A stretch of DNA of 64,000 nucleotides from the NCBI GenBank assembly GCA_042408875.1, contig JBHOQS010000022.1, positions 372,001 to 436,000 on the forward strand, given 5' to 3'. The notes under the pieces are model-generated. The model made no database searches. It was not told where the DNA came from and saw only the letters and a list, made by a program, of their open reading frames with translations. This DNA comes from JBHOQS01 sp042408875. GTDB taxonomy: Bacteria; Chloroflexota; UBA11872; JBHOQS01. The position numbers and the translations under genes were made by a program. This document shows, in pieces, positions 50,998 through 59,517 of this stretch (within the stretch, counting starts at the first letter, position 1; every line of letters begins with the position of its first letter).

Positions 50998-52818
50998 GTG
51001 GCACAGGCTGTCTCGAGCTCAAGCGCCGCGGGCGTGACCTGGGATCTCTCCGACTTTTTCACCGGCCCGGATGACCCGCGCATCGAGGAAACGCTTACTC
51101 AAGCGCAGCAGCGCGCCGAGGCCTTTGCGGCGCGCTACCGCGGCACGATCAATGTTCCTGGCGGTCCCTCGGCTGACCATCTGCTGGCTGCCCTTCAGGA
51201 ATACGAAGACCTCCATGACACTGCCATGCGGGTGGCGTACTACGCGCACTTGCTGTATAGCGCTGATACAACGAATGAGCTCTACCGTGACCTGGAACAG
51301 AAGGTCGAGCAGCGCACCACAGCACTGCAGAATACGCTGCTCTTCTTCACCCTCGAGTGGCTTGATCTTGACGACGAGCTGGCGGAGCGGCTGATCAACG
51401 ATCCGAAGCTGGCGACCTACCGGCATTACCTGACGTCGTCGCGCCGCTACCGCCCGCATAAGCTCAGCGAGCCTGAAGAAAAGATTGTCAACGAAAAGGA
51501 TGTCACTGGCGCCAACGCTTGGCAGCGGCTCTTTACCGAGACGGTCTCGGCGCTGAGTTTCCCAGTCGAGATCGAGGGCGAGGTACGCAGGCTCACCCTG
51601 AGCGAGGTGCTCTCGCTCATGTACGTGCCCGATCGTGACCTGCGCCGCCGCGCCATGGAGTCCCTCTACGAGGTACTTTCGCAGCACGAGCACCTGCTGA
51701 CGTTTATTTACGACACACTGATCCTCGACCGCCTCACCATGGACCGGCTGCGCAAGTATCCCGATCCGATGGCCGAACGGCACCTGGCGAACGAGATCGA
51801 GCCGGAAGCGGTCGAGCGCATGATGCAGGTGACCGAGGCGAACTACGACATCGCCCACGAGTACTTCCGGCTCAAGGCCAAGCTGCTGGGCCTGCCCAAG
51901 CTGATGCTGTACGACCAGTACGCGCCGATCTCTGCCGAGGCGCGGCCGTATACCTGGAACGAGGCCAAAGCAGCGATCCTGGAAGCGCTGGGGGCCTTCA
52001 CCCCGCAGTTCCGTACAATCGCTGCCGAGTTCTTCGAGCGACGCTGGATCGATGCCGAGGTGCGGCCGGGCAAGCGCGGCGGCGCCTTCTGCGCCTCACC
52101 TTCCCCACGCTTGCATCCCTATGTCCTGTGTAACTACACCGATCGCTTCCGCGATGCCATGACCGTCGCACATGAGCTCGGCCACGGCCTGCACTACTAC
52201 CTGGCGCGCACGCAGACGCCGCTGAACTACCATACGCCGCTCACGACGGCCGAGACGGCCTCGGTCTTCGCCGAGATGTTAGTGTTCGATTACCTGGTCG
52301 CACAGGAGAGCGAGCCTCGGGCGCGCCTAGCGCTGCTGGCGAGCAAGATCGAGGATAGCTTCGCCACAGTCTTTCGCCAGAACGTGCTGACGCGCTTCGA
52401 GCAGGATGCGTACAGCGCGCGCAAGGAGGCGCGGCTCACGCCGGAGAAGCTGGGTGAGTTCTGGCTGCGTCAGAACGGGCGCTACTACGGCGACACCGTA
52501 GAGATGATCCCTGGCTACAAGTGGGGCTGGTCGTACATCCCGCACTTCATCAATACGCGCTTTTACACCTATGCGTATGTCTTCGGTGAGCTGCTGGTGC
52601 TGGCGCTCTACCGCATGTACCGCGAAGAGGGTCCCTCGTTCGTGCCACGGTATATCCGCCTGCTGGAGAGCGGTGGCAGCGCGTCGCCGGCCGAGCTGCT
52701 GGCATCTGTCGGTGCGGATGTACACGACCCGGATTTCTGGCAGAAGGGTCTAGCCGAGCTTCGCCGCCTGGTGCAACAGGCCGCGGAGCTAGTGGAGCAG
52801 ATGAAGAATACTGCGTAA
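50998..52818 (+). CDS. pepF: Oligoendopeptidase F (M3B metallopeptidase)
   Basis: 606 residues from GTG 50998 with AAGGAG 10 nt upstream. The zinc site HELGHGLHYY lies near residue 395, with the third ligand Glu about 25 residues on (TAETASVFAEM). The N-terminal helical half (LYSADTTNELYRDLEQ …) and the C-terminal HFINTRFYTYAYVFGELLVL are typical of the PepF/M3B clan. It cleaves short peptides in the cytoplasm and helps recycle peptide nitrogen. No signal peptide. The RhaEW-like gene follows after 61 nt. Confidence 0.93.
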   Translation: MAQAVSSSSAAGVTWDLSDFFTGPDDPRIEETLTQAQQRAEAFAARYRGTINVPGGPSADHLLAALQEYEDLHDTAMRVAYYAHLLYSADTTNELYRDLEQKVEQRTTALQNTLLFFTLEWLDLDDELAERLINDPKLATYRHYLTSSRRYRPHKLSEPEEKIVNEKDVTGANAWQRLFTETVSALSFPVEIEGEVRRLTLSEVLSLMYVPDRDLRRRAMESLYEVLSQHEHLLTFIYDTLILDRLTMDRLRKYPDPMAERHLANEIEPEAVERMMQVTEANYDIAHEYFRLKAKLLGLPKLMLYDQYAPISAEARPYTWNEAKAAILEALGAFTPQFRTIAAEFFERRWIDAEVRPGKRGGAFCASPSPRLHPYVLCNYTDRFRDAMTVAHELGHGLHYYLARTQTPLNYHTPLTTAETASVFAEMLVFDYLVAQESEPRARLALLASKIEDSFATVFRQNVLTRFEQDAYSARKEARLTPEKLGEFWLRQNGRYYGDTVEMIPGYKWGWSYIPHFINTRFYTYAYVFGELLVLALYRMYREEGPSFVPRYIRLLESGGSASPAELLASVGADVHDPDFWQKGLAELRRLVQQAAELVEQMKNTA

Positions 52819-52879
52819 TGAATTAACAATTTTCCTGTTACGAAACACACAGTACGCAGTAGTTCAACTGGAGCTGACG

Positions 52880-54940
52880 ATGCAAAATCTGTGGAATGAT
52901 GCAGAAGCAGCACGGTACCAGGGCCTGGACTTGCTGGTGTATGCCTCCCGGCTGGTGGGCCAGGATACCAGCCTGGTGGTGTGGGGCGGCGGGAATACCT
53001 CGCTCAAGCTTACCGAGATCGATTTCACTGGCGAGCCGGTGGAGGTGATGCGGGTGAAGGGCAGTGGCTCGGATCTGAGGACCATCCAGGCGAAGGACTT
53101 CCCCGGCGTGCGGCTGAAGTATGTCCTGCCGCTGGAGCAGCGCGGGGAGATGTCCGACGAGGAGATGGTGGCCTACCTGGCGCACTGCTTGATGGAGCCT
53201 GCCTCGCCGCGGCCCTCGATCGAGACGTTGCTGCACGCCTTCATCCCGTACCGCTGCATCATTCACACGCACGCCGATGCGATCCTGGCGCTCTGTAACA
53301 CGGAGCACGGTGCCGAGTGGGTGCGGCGGGTCTACGGCCGGCAGGCCGCGCTCATCCCTTACCGCCGACCCGGCTTCCTGCTGTCCAAGCAGGTGGCCGC
53401 AGTGGTCAAAGGCGACCCGGGGGTGCGGCTGGTTATCCTCGACAAGCATGGCCTGATCACCTGGGGCGAGACGCCCAAGGAAGCCTATCTGCGCACGGTC
53501 GAGGCGGTCAACGCCGCCGAAGAGTTCGCCCGCGCGCAGCGGCGCGTGCAGGTGGCCTTCGGCGGTCCAGCGCGGCCGGCACTACCGCCGGAAGAACGCC
53601 GGCGGGTGGCGGCCGCGGTGATGCCGGCCCTGCGTGGGGCGCTGAGCCGAGAGCGGCGCGCCATCCTGCGTTTCGATGACTCCGAGGACGTGCTGGAGTT
53701 CGTGAATAGCCGCGAGGCGGCGGAGCTCTCCCAGAGTGGCCCGGCGACGCCCGATCACCTGATGAACACGAAACGTGTGCCCTGCTTCGTCGCCGTAGAC
53801 GATCCGTCGGACACCGAGGCGCTGCGGACGGCGCTGGTCGAGGCAGCCGAGCGGTACGCTGCGGAGTATCGCGCCTACGTGGAACGCTGCCGCCGCGGCA
53901 GTGAGCCTGCTCTCGACCCGTACCCGCGGGTGGTGCTGGTGCCCGGGCTAGGGATGTTCGCGGCCGGCCGGGACGTGCGCGCTGCCCAGATCAGCGCCGA
54001 CATCTATCACCACACCATCAGCATCATGCGCGCCGCCACCGGCTTCGACCGCTATGTGTCCCTCTCTGAGCAGGACTGCTTCGACGTCGAGTACTGGCCG
54101 CTGGAGCTCTACAAGCTTACGCTGGCACCCACTGAAAAAGAGCTCAGCCGGCGTATCGCCCTGGTCACCGGCGCCGGCAGTGGCATCGGCAAGGCGATCG
54201 CTCTGCGCTTCGCTCAGGAGGGCGCGCACGTTGTGGTCACCGACATCGACGGCGCCTCAGCCCAGGCGGTAGCCGAGGAGATTTGCCGCACGCATGGTGC
54301 CGGGCGCGCGGTGGCCCTCCAGCTCGACGTTGCGAACGAAGAGCAGGTCCAGGCAGTGTTCGCCGAGACGGCGCGCACGTATGGCGGGCTTGATATCCTG
54401 GTCTCCAACGCTGGCGTGGCCCCGGCCGCTGACATCGAGCATACGTCGCTGCGGGACTGGCAGCGCTCGCTCGATGTGAACGCCACCGGCCACTTCCTGG
54501 TCACGCGCGAGGCGATCCGCATGCTCAAGCAGCAAGGCATCGGTGGCAGCTTGATCTACATCGCCACCAAGAACGTGCTGGCACCTGGTCGCGAGTTCGG
54601 GGCGTACAGTGCGGCCAAGGCGGCTGAGGCCCAGCTCTGCCGGGTGGTCGCCATCGAGTGCGGCGAGTACGGCATCCGCGCCAATATGGTCAATCCCGAC
54701 GCCGTGTTCAAAGACTCGCGCCTGTGGTCGCCTGAGCTACGACGCCGCCGCGCGGAGGCGCACGGCATCTCAGAAGAAGAACTCCAGGAGTTCTACCGTA
54801 AACGCAACCTGCTGCAGGTACCGGTCTTCCCAGAGGATGTGGCTGAAGCGGCCTTCTGGCTGGCCTCGGATCGTTCGCTCAAGACCACCGGCGCAATGAT
54901 CCCGGTGGATGGCGGCGTGCGTGAAGCGTTCGCCCGGTAG
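52880..54940 (+). CDS. rhaEW: Bifunctional rhamnulose-1-phosphate aldolase / short-chain alcohol dehydrogenase
   Basis: 686 residues from ATG 52880 (GGAG 7 nt upstream). Residues ~1-400 are a class II (zinc) aldolase domain: GGGNTSLK and IIHTHADAI with the zinc histidines. Residues ~425-686 are an SDR domain: VTGAGSGIGKAI, SNAGVAPA, IATKN, YSAAK and VDGGV. The fusion is the RhaEW type, which splits L-rhamnulose-1-phosphate and oxidises the resulting L-lactaldehyde to L-lactate. The LutBA fusion at 21261 could then use that lactate. No other rhamnose gene is adjacent. Confidence 0.9.
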   Translation: MQNLWNDAEAARYQGLDLLVYASRLVGQDTSLVVWGGGNTSLKLTEIDFTGEPVEVMRVKGSGSDLRTIQAKDFPGVRLKYVLPLEQRGEMSDEEMVAYLAHCLMEPASPRPSIETLLHAFIPYRCIIHTHADAILALCNTEHGAEWVRRVYGRQAALIPYRRPGFLLSKQVAAVVKGDPGVRLVILDKHGLITWGETPKEAYLRTVEAVNAAEEFARAQRRVQVAFGGPARPALPPEERRRVAAAVMPALRGALSRERRAILRFDDSEDVLEFVNSREAAELSQSGPATPDHLMNTKRVPCFVAVDDPSDTEALRTALVEAAERYAAEYRAYVERCRRGSEPALDPYPRVVLVPGLGMFAAGRDVRAAQISADIYHHTISIMRAATGFDRYVSLSEQDCFDVEYWPLELYKLTLAPTEKELSRRIALVTGAGSGIGKAIALRFAQEGAHVVVTDIDGASAQAVAEEICRTHGAGRAVALQLDVANEEQVQAVFAETARTYGGLDILVSNAGVAPAADIEHTSLRDWQRSLDVNATGHFLVTREAIRMLKQQGIGGSLIYIATKNVLAPGREFGAYSAAKAAEAQLCRVVAIECGEYGIRANMVNPDAVFKDSRLWSPELRRRRAEAHGISEEELQEFYRKRNLLQVPVFPEDVAEAAFWLASDRSLKTTGAMIPVDGGVREAFAR

Positions 54941-54947
54941 CCCGGTA
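54932..54947 (+). repeat. 8-bp tandem duplication across a stop codon
   Basis: GCCCGGTA at 54932-54939 and 54940-54947. The TAG stop of the aldolase/dehydrogenase gene (54938-54940) spans the boundary, so the second copy lies in non-coding sequence. Confidence 0.8.
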
Positions 54948-55016
54948 GCCGCTGCGCCCAGACCCAAGCGAGAGAGCGCTGCCGGAGATGGCACGGACGG
55001 GAAGCTACGCTGCGCC

Positions 55017-55568
55017 ATGAGCTATCGAGCTTACCTCCTCGGACCGGTCCTGGCGCTGGCTTTGATCCCGTCGAACGTGGTCGCCGCAGCGCTGCCGCTC
55101 CTGCGTGCGGACTGGGATGCCACAGCCACCACGTCCGGCTGGGTCTTCGCCGCGTACCAGGTAGGGCGGGCGCGCGCTGCCTTTGCCTGCGCCATGCTGA
55201 GCGGTGTCTGTTCGTTCGTCTTTGGCTTCCTTGCGACTGCGCCGTGGCCGGTGCTGCTCGGGATTGGCTGTGTGTACGGCTTACTCATCTCCGCAGACTC
55301 AGCGATCTATTCGACCGCGGTCACCGAGCTAGCGCTGGCAGGGCGCATTGGCTCAGCCCAGGCCGTGCAGGCCTTCGCCGGCTTCGGGGCGACAGCCGCT
55401 GCGCCCGTGGCCGCCGGGCTGGTGCTCGATCTGGGGCTGGGCTGGGGCGGCGCTTTCGCTCTGGCCGGCGCTGCGGGTATAGCGCTGGCCCTTCCGCTCC
55501 TCCCGTTGACCAAGCAGAGTACGTTCGCAGGGTATTCCCCTGCAACCGCAGAGGCAGACGGAGCATGA
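55017..55568 (+). CDS. MFS transporter with large internal deletion
   Basis: 183 residues from ATG 55017, about half the usual ~400. The first ~50 residues match the N-terminal MFS helix and TSGWVFAAYQVG. The sequence then jumps directly to RARAAFACAMLSGVCSFVFGFLA, which normally follows the central loop (…SDRLGR). Helices 8-12 continue (VYGLLISADSAIYST … AGFGATAAAPVAAGLVLDLG). About six helices remain, so transport is improbable. The frame is intact, which implies an in-frame deletion joining AYQVG to GRARAAF. It is followed immediately by a frameshifted GNAT gene. Confidence 0.7.
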   Translation: MSYRAYLLGPVLALALIPSNVVAAALPLLRADWDATATTSGWVFAAYQVGRARAAFACAMLSGVCSFVFGFLATAPWPVLLGIGCVYGLLISADSAIYSTAVTELALAGRIGSAQAVQAFAGFGATAAAPVAAGLVLDLGLGWGGAFALAGAAGIALALPLLPLTKQSTFAGYSPATAEADGA

Positions 55569-55569
55569 C

Positions 55570-56059
55570 ATGCGCGCTCGCGCGGCACGCCAGACGATGC
55601 CGTGGCGATCGCCGAGATCTATAACCAGGGGATCGAAGATCGCATCGCCACGTTCGAGACGCGCCTGCGTACCCCGGCAGACGTGCGCGCGTGGTTCGAT
55701 GGCGTTCACCCCATTGTCGTGGTCGAGGAGGACGGCCGGGTGATTTCTTTCGCCTCGACGTCACAGTACCGGCCGCGGGAGTGTTACGCTGGCCTCGCCG
55801 AGTTCTCTGTGTATGTGGCCCGGGATGCGTGGGGCCGCGGCGCGGGACGGCTGGCCATGCAGGCGCTCATCGCCGCAGCCAAGGCAAGTGGCTTCTGGAA
55901 GCTGGTCTCGCGAGTCTTCGTCGAGACCAGCAGAAGCCGGGCGCTGCTACGCTCCCGGGGCTTCCGCGAGGTGGGATCTACGAGAAGCACGCCAGGCTCG
56001 ACGGCGTGTGGCGCGCCGTCGTCATCGTCGAGCGTCTCATCACGCGGAACTTAACGTAA
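55570..56059 (+). pseudogene. GNAT acetyltransferase, phosphinothricin-acetyltransferase-like, frameshifted at both ends
   Basis: The core frame (about 55602-55975) reads AIAEIYNQGIEDRIATFETR, YAGLAEFSVYVARDAWGRGAGRLAMQALI and RSRALLRSRGFREVG, a typical PAT/Bar-type GNAT with acetyl-CoA loop RGAGRLA. The natural start ATG at 55570 (MRARAARQ …) is one base out of frame. The natural C-terminus (GIYEKHARLDGVWRAVVIVERL) is in another frame from about 55975 to TAA 56059, as if one base were lost after GAGGTGGG. The intact protein would be ~163 residues. The lesions may be real decay or sequencing errors. Confidence 0.75.
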
Positions 56060-56121
56060 CAATTCCTCCGGGAGGCTCAGGGCTCGTCACGAGATCTCCG
56101 GCACGGCGCCTAGTATTGCCG

Positions 56122-56153
56122 GGCCCTCTCTCCCGTGCGACGGGTGAGGGGCC
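56122..56153. terminator. GC-rich REP-like hairpin between convergent genes
   Basis: GGCCC…CTCTCCCGT pairs with ACGGGTGAGGGGCC around a 3-nt loop, with one bulge and one mismatch. It separates the GNAT remnant (+) from the luciferase-like gene (-). Confidence 0.5.
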
Positions 56154-56173
56154 GGGGGTGAGACGGCGTGATC

Positions 56174-57187
56174 TCACGTGTCTGCAAACACCGGCATGAC
56201 CTCCGCTGCGAAGCGATGCAGGCTCGCTCGCACCAGATCGACCGGCAAGGCGTCCCAGCGCAGGCGCAGATGGAAATGGGTGAAGAAGAGCTCCTGCCGA
56301 AACGCCGTGATGGCGCGGATGCAGCGCTCTGGACTGCCATAGACAATACCGACCTGTTCGGCTGCCTCGGCCAGCGAGGCCGGCCGAGGCGCTGTGGCGG
56401 AGAGCCGGCCTTCACGCCGGGCGCGTTCCCACACTGCCCGGACCGTGGGCGCCAGCTCCTCCTCTGCCGAAGCGTCGCTCTCACCCACATACACGCCCAT
56501 GCTGGCGGAGACACGTGGTGCGGCAGGAGCGCTGCCACTGTGGCAGGTATTCAGGTACGCGCCGATGATAGAGCGCAGTTCATCCAGCGATCGCTCGCGG
56601 GAGACCACCAGGCCGAAGCCGCGTTCGCCGGCGATTGCAGCGGAATCGGTGCTGTTCGCGGCAACCCAGGAGCGCTGGAGAAGTCCCGGCAGCGGCGAGG
56701 GTACGAGCTCGACCTCGGGCAACTGAAAGAACCGGCCAGCGTAACCGAAGCGGCGACCGCTCCAAAGCCCGGCCATGATATCCAGCGCCTCGGCAAAGCG
56801 GGCGCGCCGCTCACTGGCTGAAAGCTCCAGGCCAAAGGCCTTGAACTCGGCAGCAGTAGCGCCGCTGCCGTAGCCAAACGCGGTGCGCCCGTTTGCCAGC
56901 ACATCGACCACGGCCACCTGTTCGGCGATGGCCAGCGGATGGTACAGGTTCAGACAGACAATCGCCGCGCCGACGGCGATGCGCTGCGTACGCTGGGCGG
57001 CGGCAAGCGCGAGCAGGATCGGTGACGGCAGATGACCCAGGTGAACATGGAAATGATGCTCGGCGAACCAGATGGCGGCGAAGCCGAGCTCGTCACCGAG
57101 CTCCGCCAGCGTGAGGACTTCTTCGAAGACCTCACCAGGAGGCTGCTGCCGTGGGGCTTCCACATGATCATTCAGAATAAACCGCAC
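56174..57187 (-). CDS. LLM-class (luciferase-like) flavin-dependent oxidoreductase
   Basis: 337 residues from GTG 57187. Bacterial-luciferase-type TIM barrel: GFAAIWFAEHHFHVHLGHLPSP, RIAVGAAIVCLNLYHPLAIAEQVAVVDVLANGR and FGYGSGATAAEFKAFG are typical. The family uses FMN or F420 to oxidise small organic compounds. It has no reductase partner nearby; the substrate is unknown. AAAGAG just before the GTG could serve as ribosome site. Confidence 0.85.
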   Translation of the reverse strand: MRFILNDHVEAPRQQPPGEVFEEVLTLAELGDELGFAAIWFAEHHFHVHLGHLPSPILLALAAAQRTQRIAVGAAIVCLNLYHPLAIAEQVAVVDVLANGRTAFGYGSGATAAEFKAFGLELSASERRARFAEALDIMAGLWSGRRFGYAGRFFQLPEVELVPSPLPGLLQRSWVAANSTDSAAIAGERGFGLVVSRERSLDELRSIIGAYLNTCHSGSAPAAPRVSASMGVYVGESDASAEEELAPTVRAVWERARREGRLSATAPRPASLAEAAEQVGIVYGSPERCIRAITAFRQELFFTHFHLRLRWDALPVDLVRASLHRFAAEVMPVFADT

Positions 57188-57320
57188 CGGCTCTTTCCCC
57201 CCAGCGCGTCCACCCGACGGCCCGCGATACTCCCGGGCGAGACCCGGTTCTCCCCCACCAGCTACGGGCCAATCTTAGCACATTGTCGATAGCCTGGTTA
57301 GAGCCAGCGTGTCCAGAATA

Positions 57321-57369
57321 TTGCCACTGCAACCCACTTGTGGCACAATGACGCCGTCCGCGGACGGCG
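57321..57369 (+). promoter_or_regulatory. Promoter with 18-nt palindromic operator before a sugar-binding protein gene
   Basis: TTGCCA (57321-57326), 17-bp spacer and CACAAT (57344-57349). It is followed at once by the perfect palindrome CGCCGTCCG/CGGACGGCG (57352-57369), which covers the expected start of transcription. The CG-centred symmetry is like a LacI-family operator. The gene starts at 57449. Confidence 0.5.
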
Positions 57370-57448
57370 CAACAGGGGCGGATCCTGGCAAATTATGGAA
57401 AGTGTGCATCGTTCGGTCTACCCGCTCCCCAGAAGTAGGGAGGGACAG

Positions 57449-58837
57449 ATGCCTGCTAGATGTGATGGTCTCACCCGGCGAGTGCTGCTGGCTGGGGCCC
57501 TGACCGGCCCTGTGGCTGCAGTCGCAGCCTGCCGAGGCGAGCGCGCTCCCGCTGGGCCAGAGCAAAGCGGGGCCAGGCTGTCCGGCACCTTCGAACTCTG
57601 GCAACCCTGGCCGATTGACCAGCCTACCCACGGCGGGCCGGTCGGCTGGAAGCAGCTCATGGATGCCTATAATGCGAAGGGCGGCCCCAAGGTCGATATC
57701 GTCACGCCGCCGGGCCAGGAAGGCTTCGGCGCGAAACTGCTCAGCGCGTTTGCTGCCGGCACGCCGCCCGACTGCTACCAGGTGGACGGCCCGGGTGTAA
57801 CCGTCTATGGAGGCAAGGGGCTGGCCGAGCCGCTCAATGACCTCATGGCTCGCGACAAGTGGGACAAGAGCCAGCTCTTTGCCTTCTCGCTCGACATCAT
57901 GGAGTGGCAGGGCAAGTACTACGCCATGATGCAGCACGTGGACATCAACTTCATGTGGTACAATGCCTCTCACCTGGAGGCCAGTGGCCTGGACCCGAAG
58001 AGCCTGCCTAGGACCTTCGACCAGCTCGAGACGCTGGCCGTACGCCTGACCCGGCGCACCGCCGATGGCTTCGAGCAGATCGGCGCTGTGCCCCATCTGG
58101 GCACAGACTATCGGGTGGTCTTCCCGCAGGCGAATGGGGCCAAGCTGCTGAGCCCCGATAGCCGACAGGTCTTCTTCGATGCGCCTGAAGTCGTCGCTGC
58201 CTTCGAGTGGATCGCCAACGTCATCAACCGCCTAGGGGGCTGGAGCGCCATCGATACCTGGCGCGCCAATGTGGCCGGCGCCAGCGGGAGCGCCGCGAAC
58301 ATCTTTGCCATCGGCAGGCTGTCGTCACTCCTGAACGGGAACTGGCAGGCCGACAACATTCGCCGGCTGAACCGCGACCTGCGTTTCGTGGTCTCGCCGG
58401 TGCCGAGCGGCCCAGCTGGCCCGCGGGATCCGGTGAATAACGTCTACGGCGGCGGGATCTTGATCTGCGCCACAAAGGGAACGTCGAAGTTGCCGCTGGT
58501 ATGGGATTTCTTCAAGTTCACAGCATCCAAAGAAGGCGGCCTGGCTGTCCAGCGGAATACTGCGGATGTCTCCGGCAATAAGGAGGCGGCCCGCGATCCC
58601 GAGATCCTGAACGACCCGGATACCGGGCTCGGGCGCAAGGAGGCGTATCCGCTCTTCGACCAGGCGCGCTACCTGCGGTACCTGAAGTCACCACTGGCAA
58701 CCGAGATCGGCCAGGATCTGCTGAACGCGGTGACACCCTATCTGCAAGGCCGGGAGGGGAACCTGGCCGGTCGGCTGAAGGAAGCCAACCGCCAGGCCCA
58801 GCTCAAGCTTGACGAATACTGGCAGCAGCAGAAGTAG
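57449..58837 (+). CDS. ABC transporter sugar-binding Tat lipoprotein, orphan
   Basis: 462 residues; ATG 57449 with GGGAGGG upstream. The N-terminus LTRRVLLAGALTGPVAAVAAC has a twin-arginine RR and a lipobox, so it is probably a Tat-exported lipoprotein. The family 1 solute-binding fold follows: GTFELWQPWP, AGTPPDCYQVDGPGV, IMEWQGKYYAMMQH and NNVYGGGILICATKGTSK. It would capture a sugar or oligosaccharide. No permease genes are adjacent. Confidence 0.87.
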   Translation: MPARCDGLTRRVLLAGALTGPVAAVAACRGERAPAGPEQSGARLSGTFELWQPWPIDQPTHGGPVGWKQLMDAYNAKGGPKVDIVTPPGQEGFGAKLLSAFAAGTPPDCYQVDGPGVTVYGGKGLAEPLNDLMARDKWDKSQLFAFSLDIMEWQGKYYAMMQHVDINFMWYNASHLEASGLDPKSLPRTFDQLETLAVRLTRRTADGFEQIGAVPHLGTDYRVVFPQANGAKLLSPDSRQVFFDAPEVVAAFEWIANVINRLGGWSAIDTWRANVAGASGSAANIFAIGRLSSLLNGNWQADNIRRLNRDLRFVVSPVPSGPAGPRDPVNNVYGGGILICATKGTSKLPLVWDFFKFTASKEGGLAVQRNTADVSGNKEAARDPEILNDPDTGLGRKEAYPLFDQARYLRYLKSPLATEIGQDLLNAVTPYLQGREGNLAGRLKEANRQAQLKLDEYWQQQK

Positions 58838-58840
58838 CTG

Positions 58841-59218
58841 CTAGCCAGTGCCGTAAGGGTTGTCGATCACCAGGAGCCAGGTGCCGTCCGGCTGGCGGCG
58901 CAGCACCTCAGCAGCTTTGCCGCCCAGCGTCAGAGGCCGGCCATCCGGGCCGGTTGCTGAGAGGGTCCACCGGCCGTGGGTGAGGGCCAGATCGCCGCCG
59001 GTAGGGAGAATGGCGATGGGCTGAATGGTCATCGTGCCCTGGAGCGCCAGGAAGCCCTGGAGCGCCTCCCGGATGGCCGCGTGGCCCCTCACGGGCCGTC
59101 CGGGCTCCGGTATAAGGACGGCATCTGGCTCGTACAGGGCGATCAGAGCGTCCAGGTCGCCGGCGTTGAACGCCGCAACAAATGCCCCATACATGTCTTC
59201 CGGCCGCCAGACAGGCAT
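58841..59218 (-). CDS. SnoaL/DUF4440-type (NTF2-like) protein
   Basis: 125 residues if it starts at ATG 59218, which has AGGAG 8 nt upstream; ATG 59224 would add two residues. NTF2-like cone fold: YGAFVAAFNAGDLDALIALY, DAVLIPEPGRPVRGHAAIREAL and DGTWLLVIDNP. Such proteins are small hydrolases, isomerases or ligand binders. The stop lies 3 nt past the convergent sugar-binding gene. The role is unknown. Confidence 0.85.
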   Translation of the reverse strand: MPVWRPEDMYGAFVAAFNAGDLDALIALYEPDAVLIPEPGRPVRGHAAIREALQGFLALQGTMTIQPIAILPTGGDLALTHGRWTLSATGPDGRPLTLGGKAAEVLRRQPDGTWLLVIDNPYGTG

Positions 59219-59323
59219 AGACATAGCTCCTTTCCCCGCCGGAGCGGGCGCATGCGCGAGGGCTCAGGGAGCCGGTGGGGGACAGCGTGGCTCGGTAAGG
59301 AACCACGCGCGGGAACTGCAACA

Positions 59324-59352
59324 ATCGTACTATGTAGCTATTTTCCAATCAA
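59324..59352 (-). promoter_or_regulatory. Candidate promoter of the SnoaL-like gene
   Basis: On the minus strand TTGATT (59352-59347), 17-bp spacer, TACGAT (59329-59324), about 100 nt before the ATG. The 293-bp gap between this gene and the PAP2 gene (59225-59517) holds nothing else recognisable. Confidence 0.4.
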
Positions 59353-59517
59353 GCGTTTTGGCATTTTGAAATGATAAAGTGACAGCATGCCGCTATGGGC
59401 GCTGCAGCGGGTACCTCTCGACGCGTTGCTCCAGCCCTGCGCGCACACTTTTCTAGCTTGACGCAGCGTCTTCCTCAGGGGCTATGCCTGGAGGCCATGG
59501 CGGCGCAGCATCCGTAC

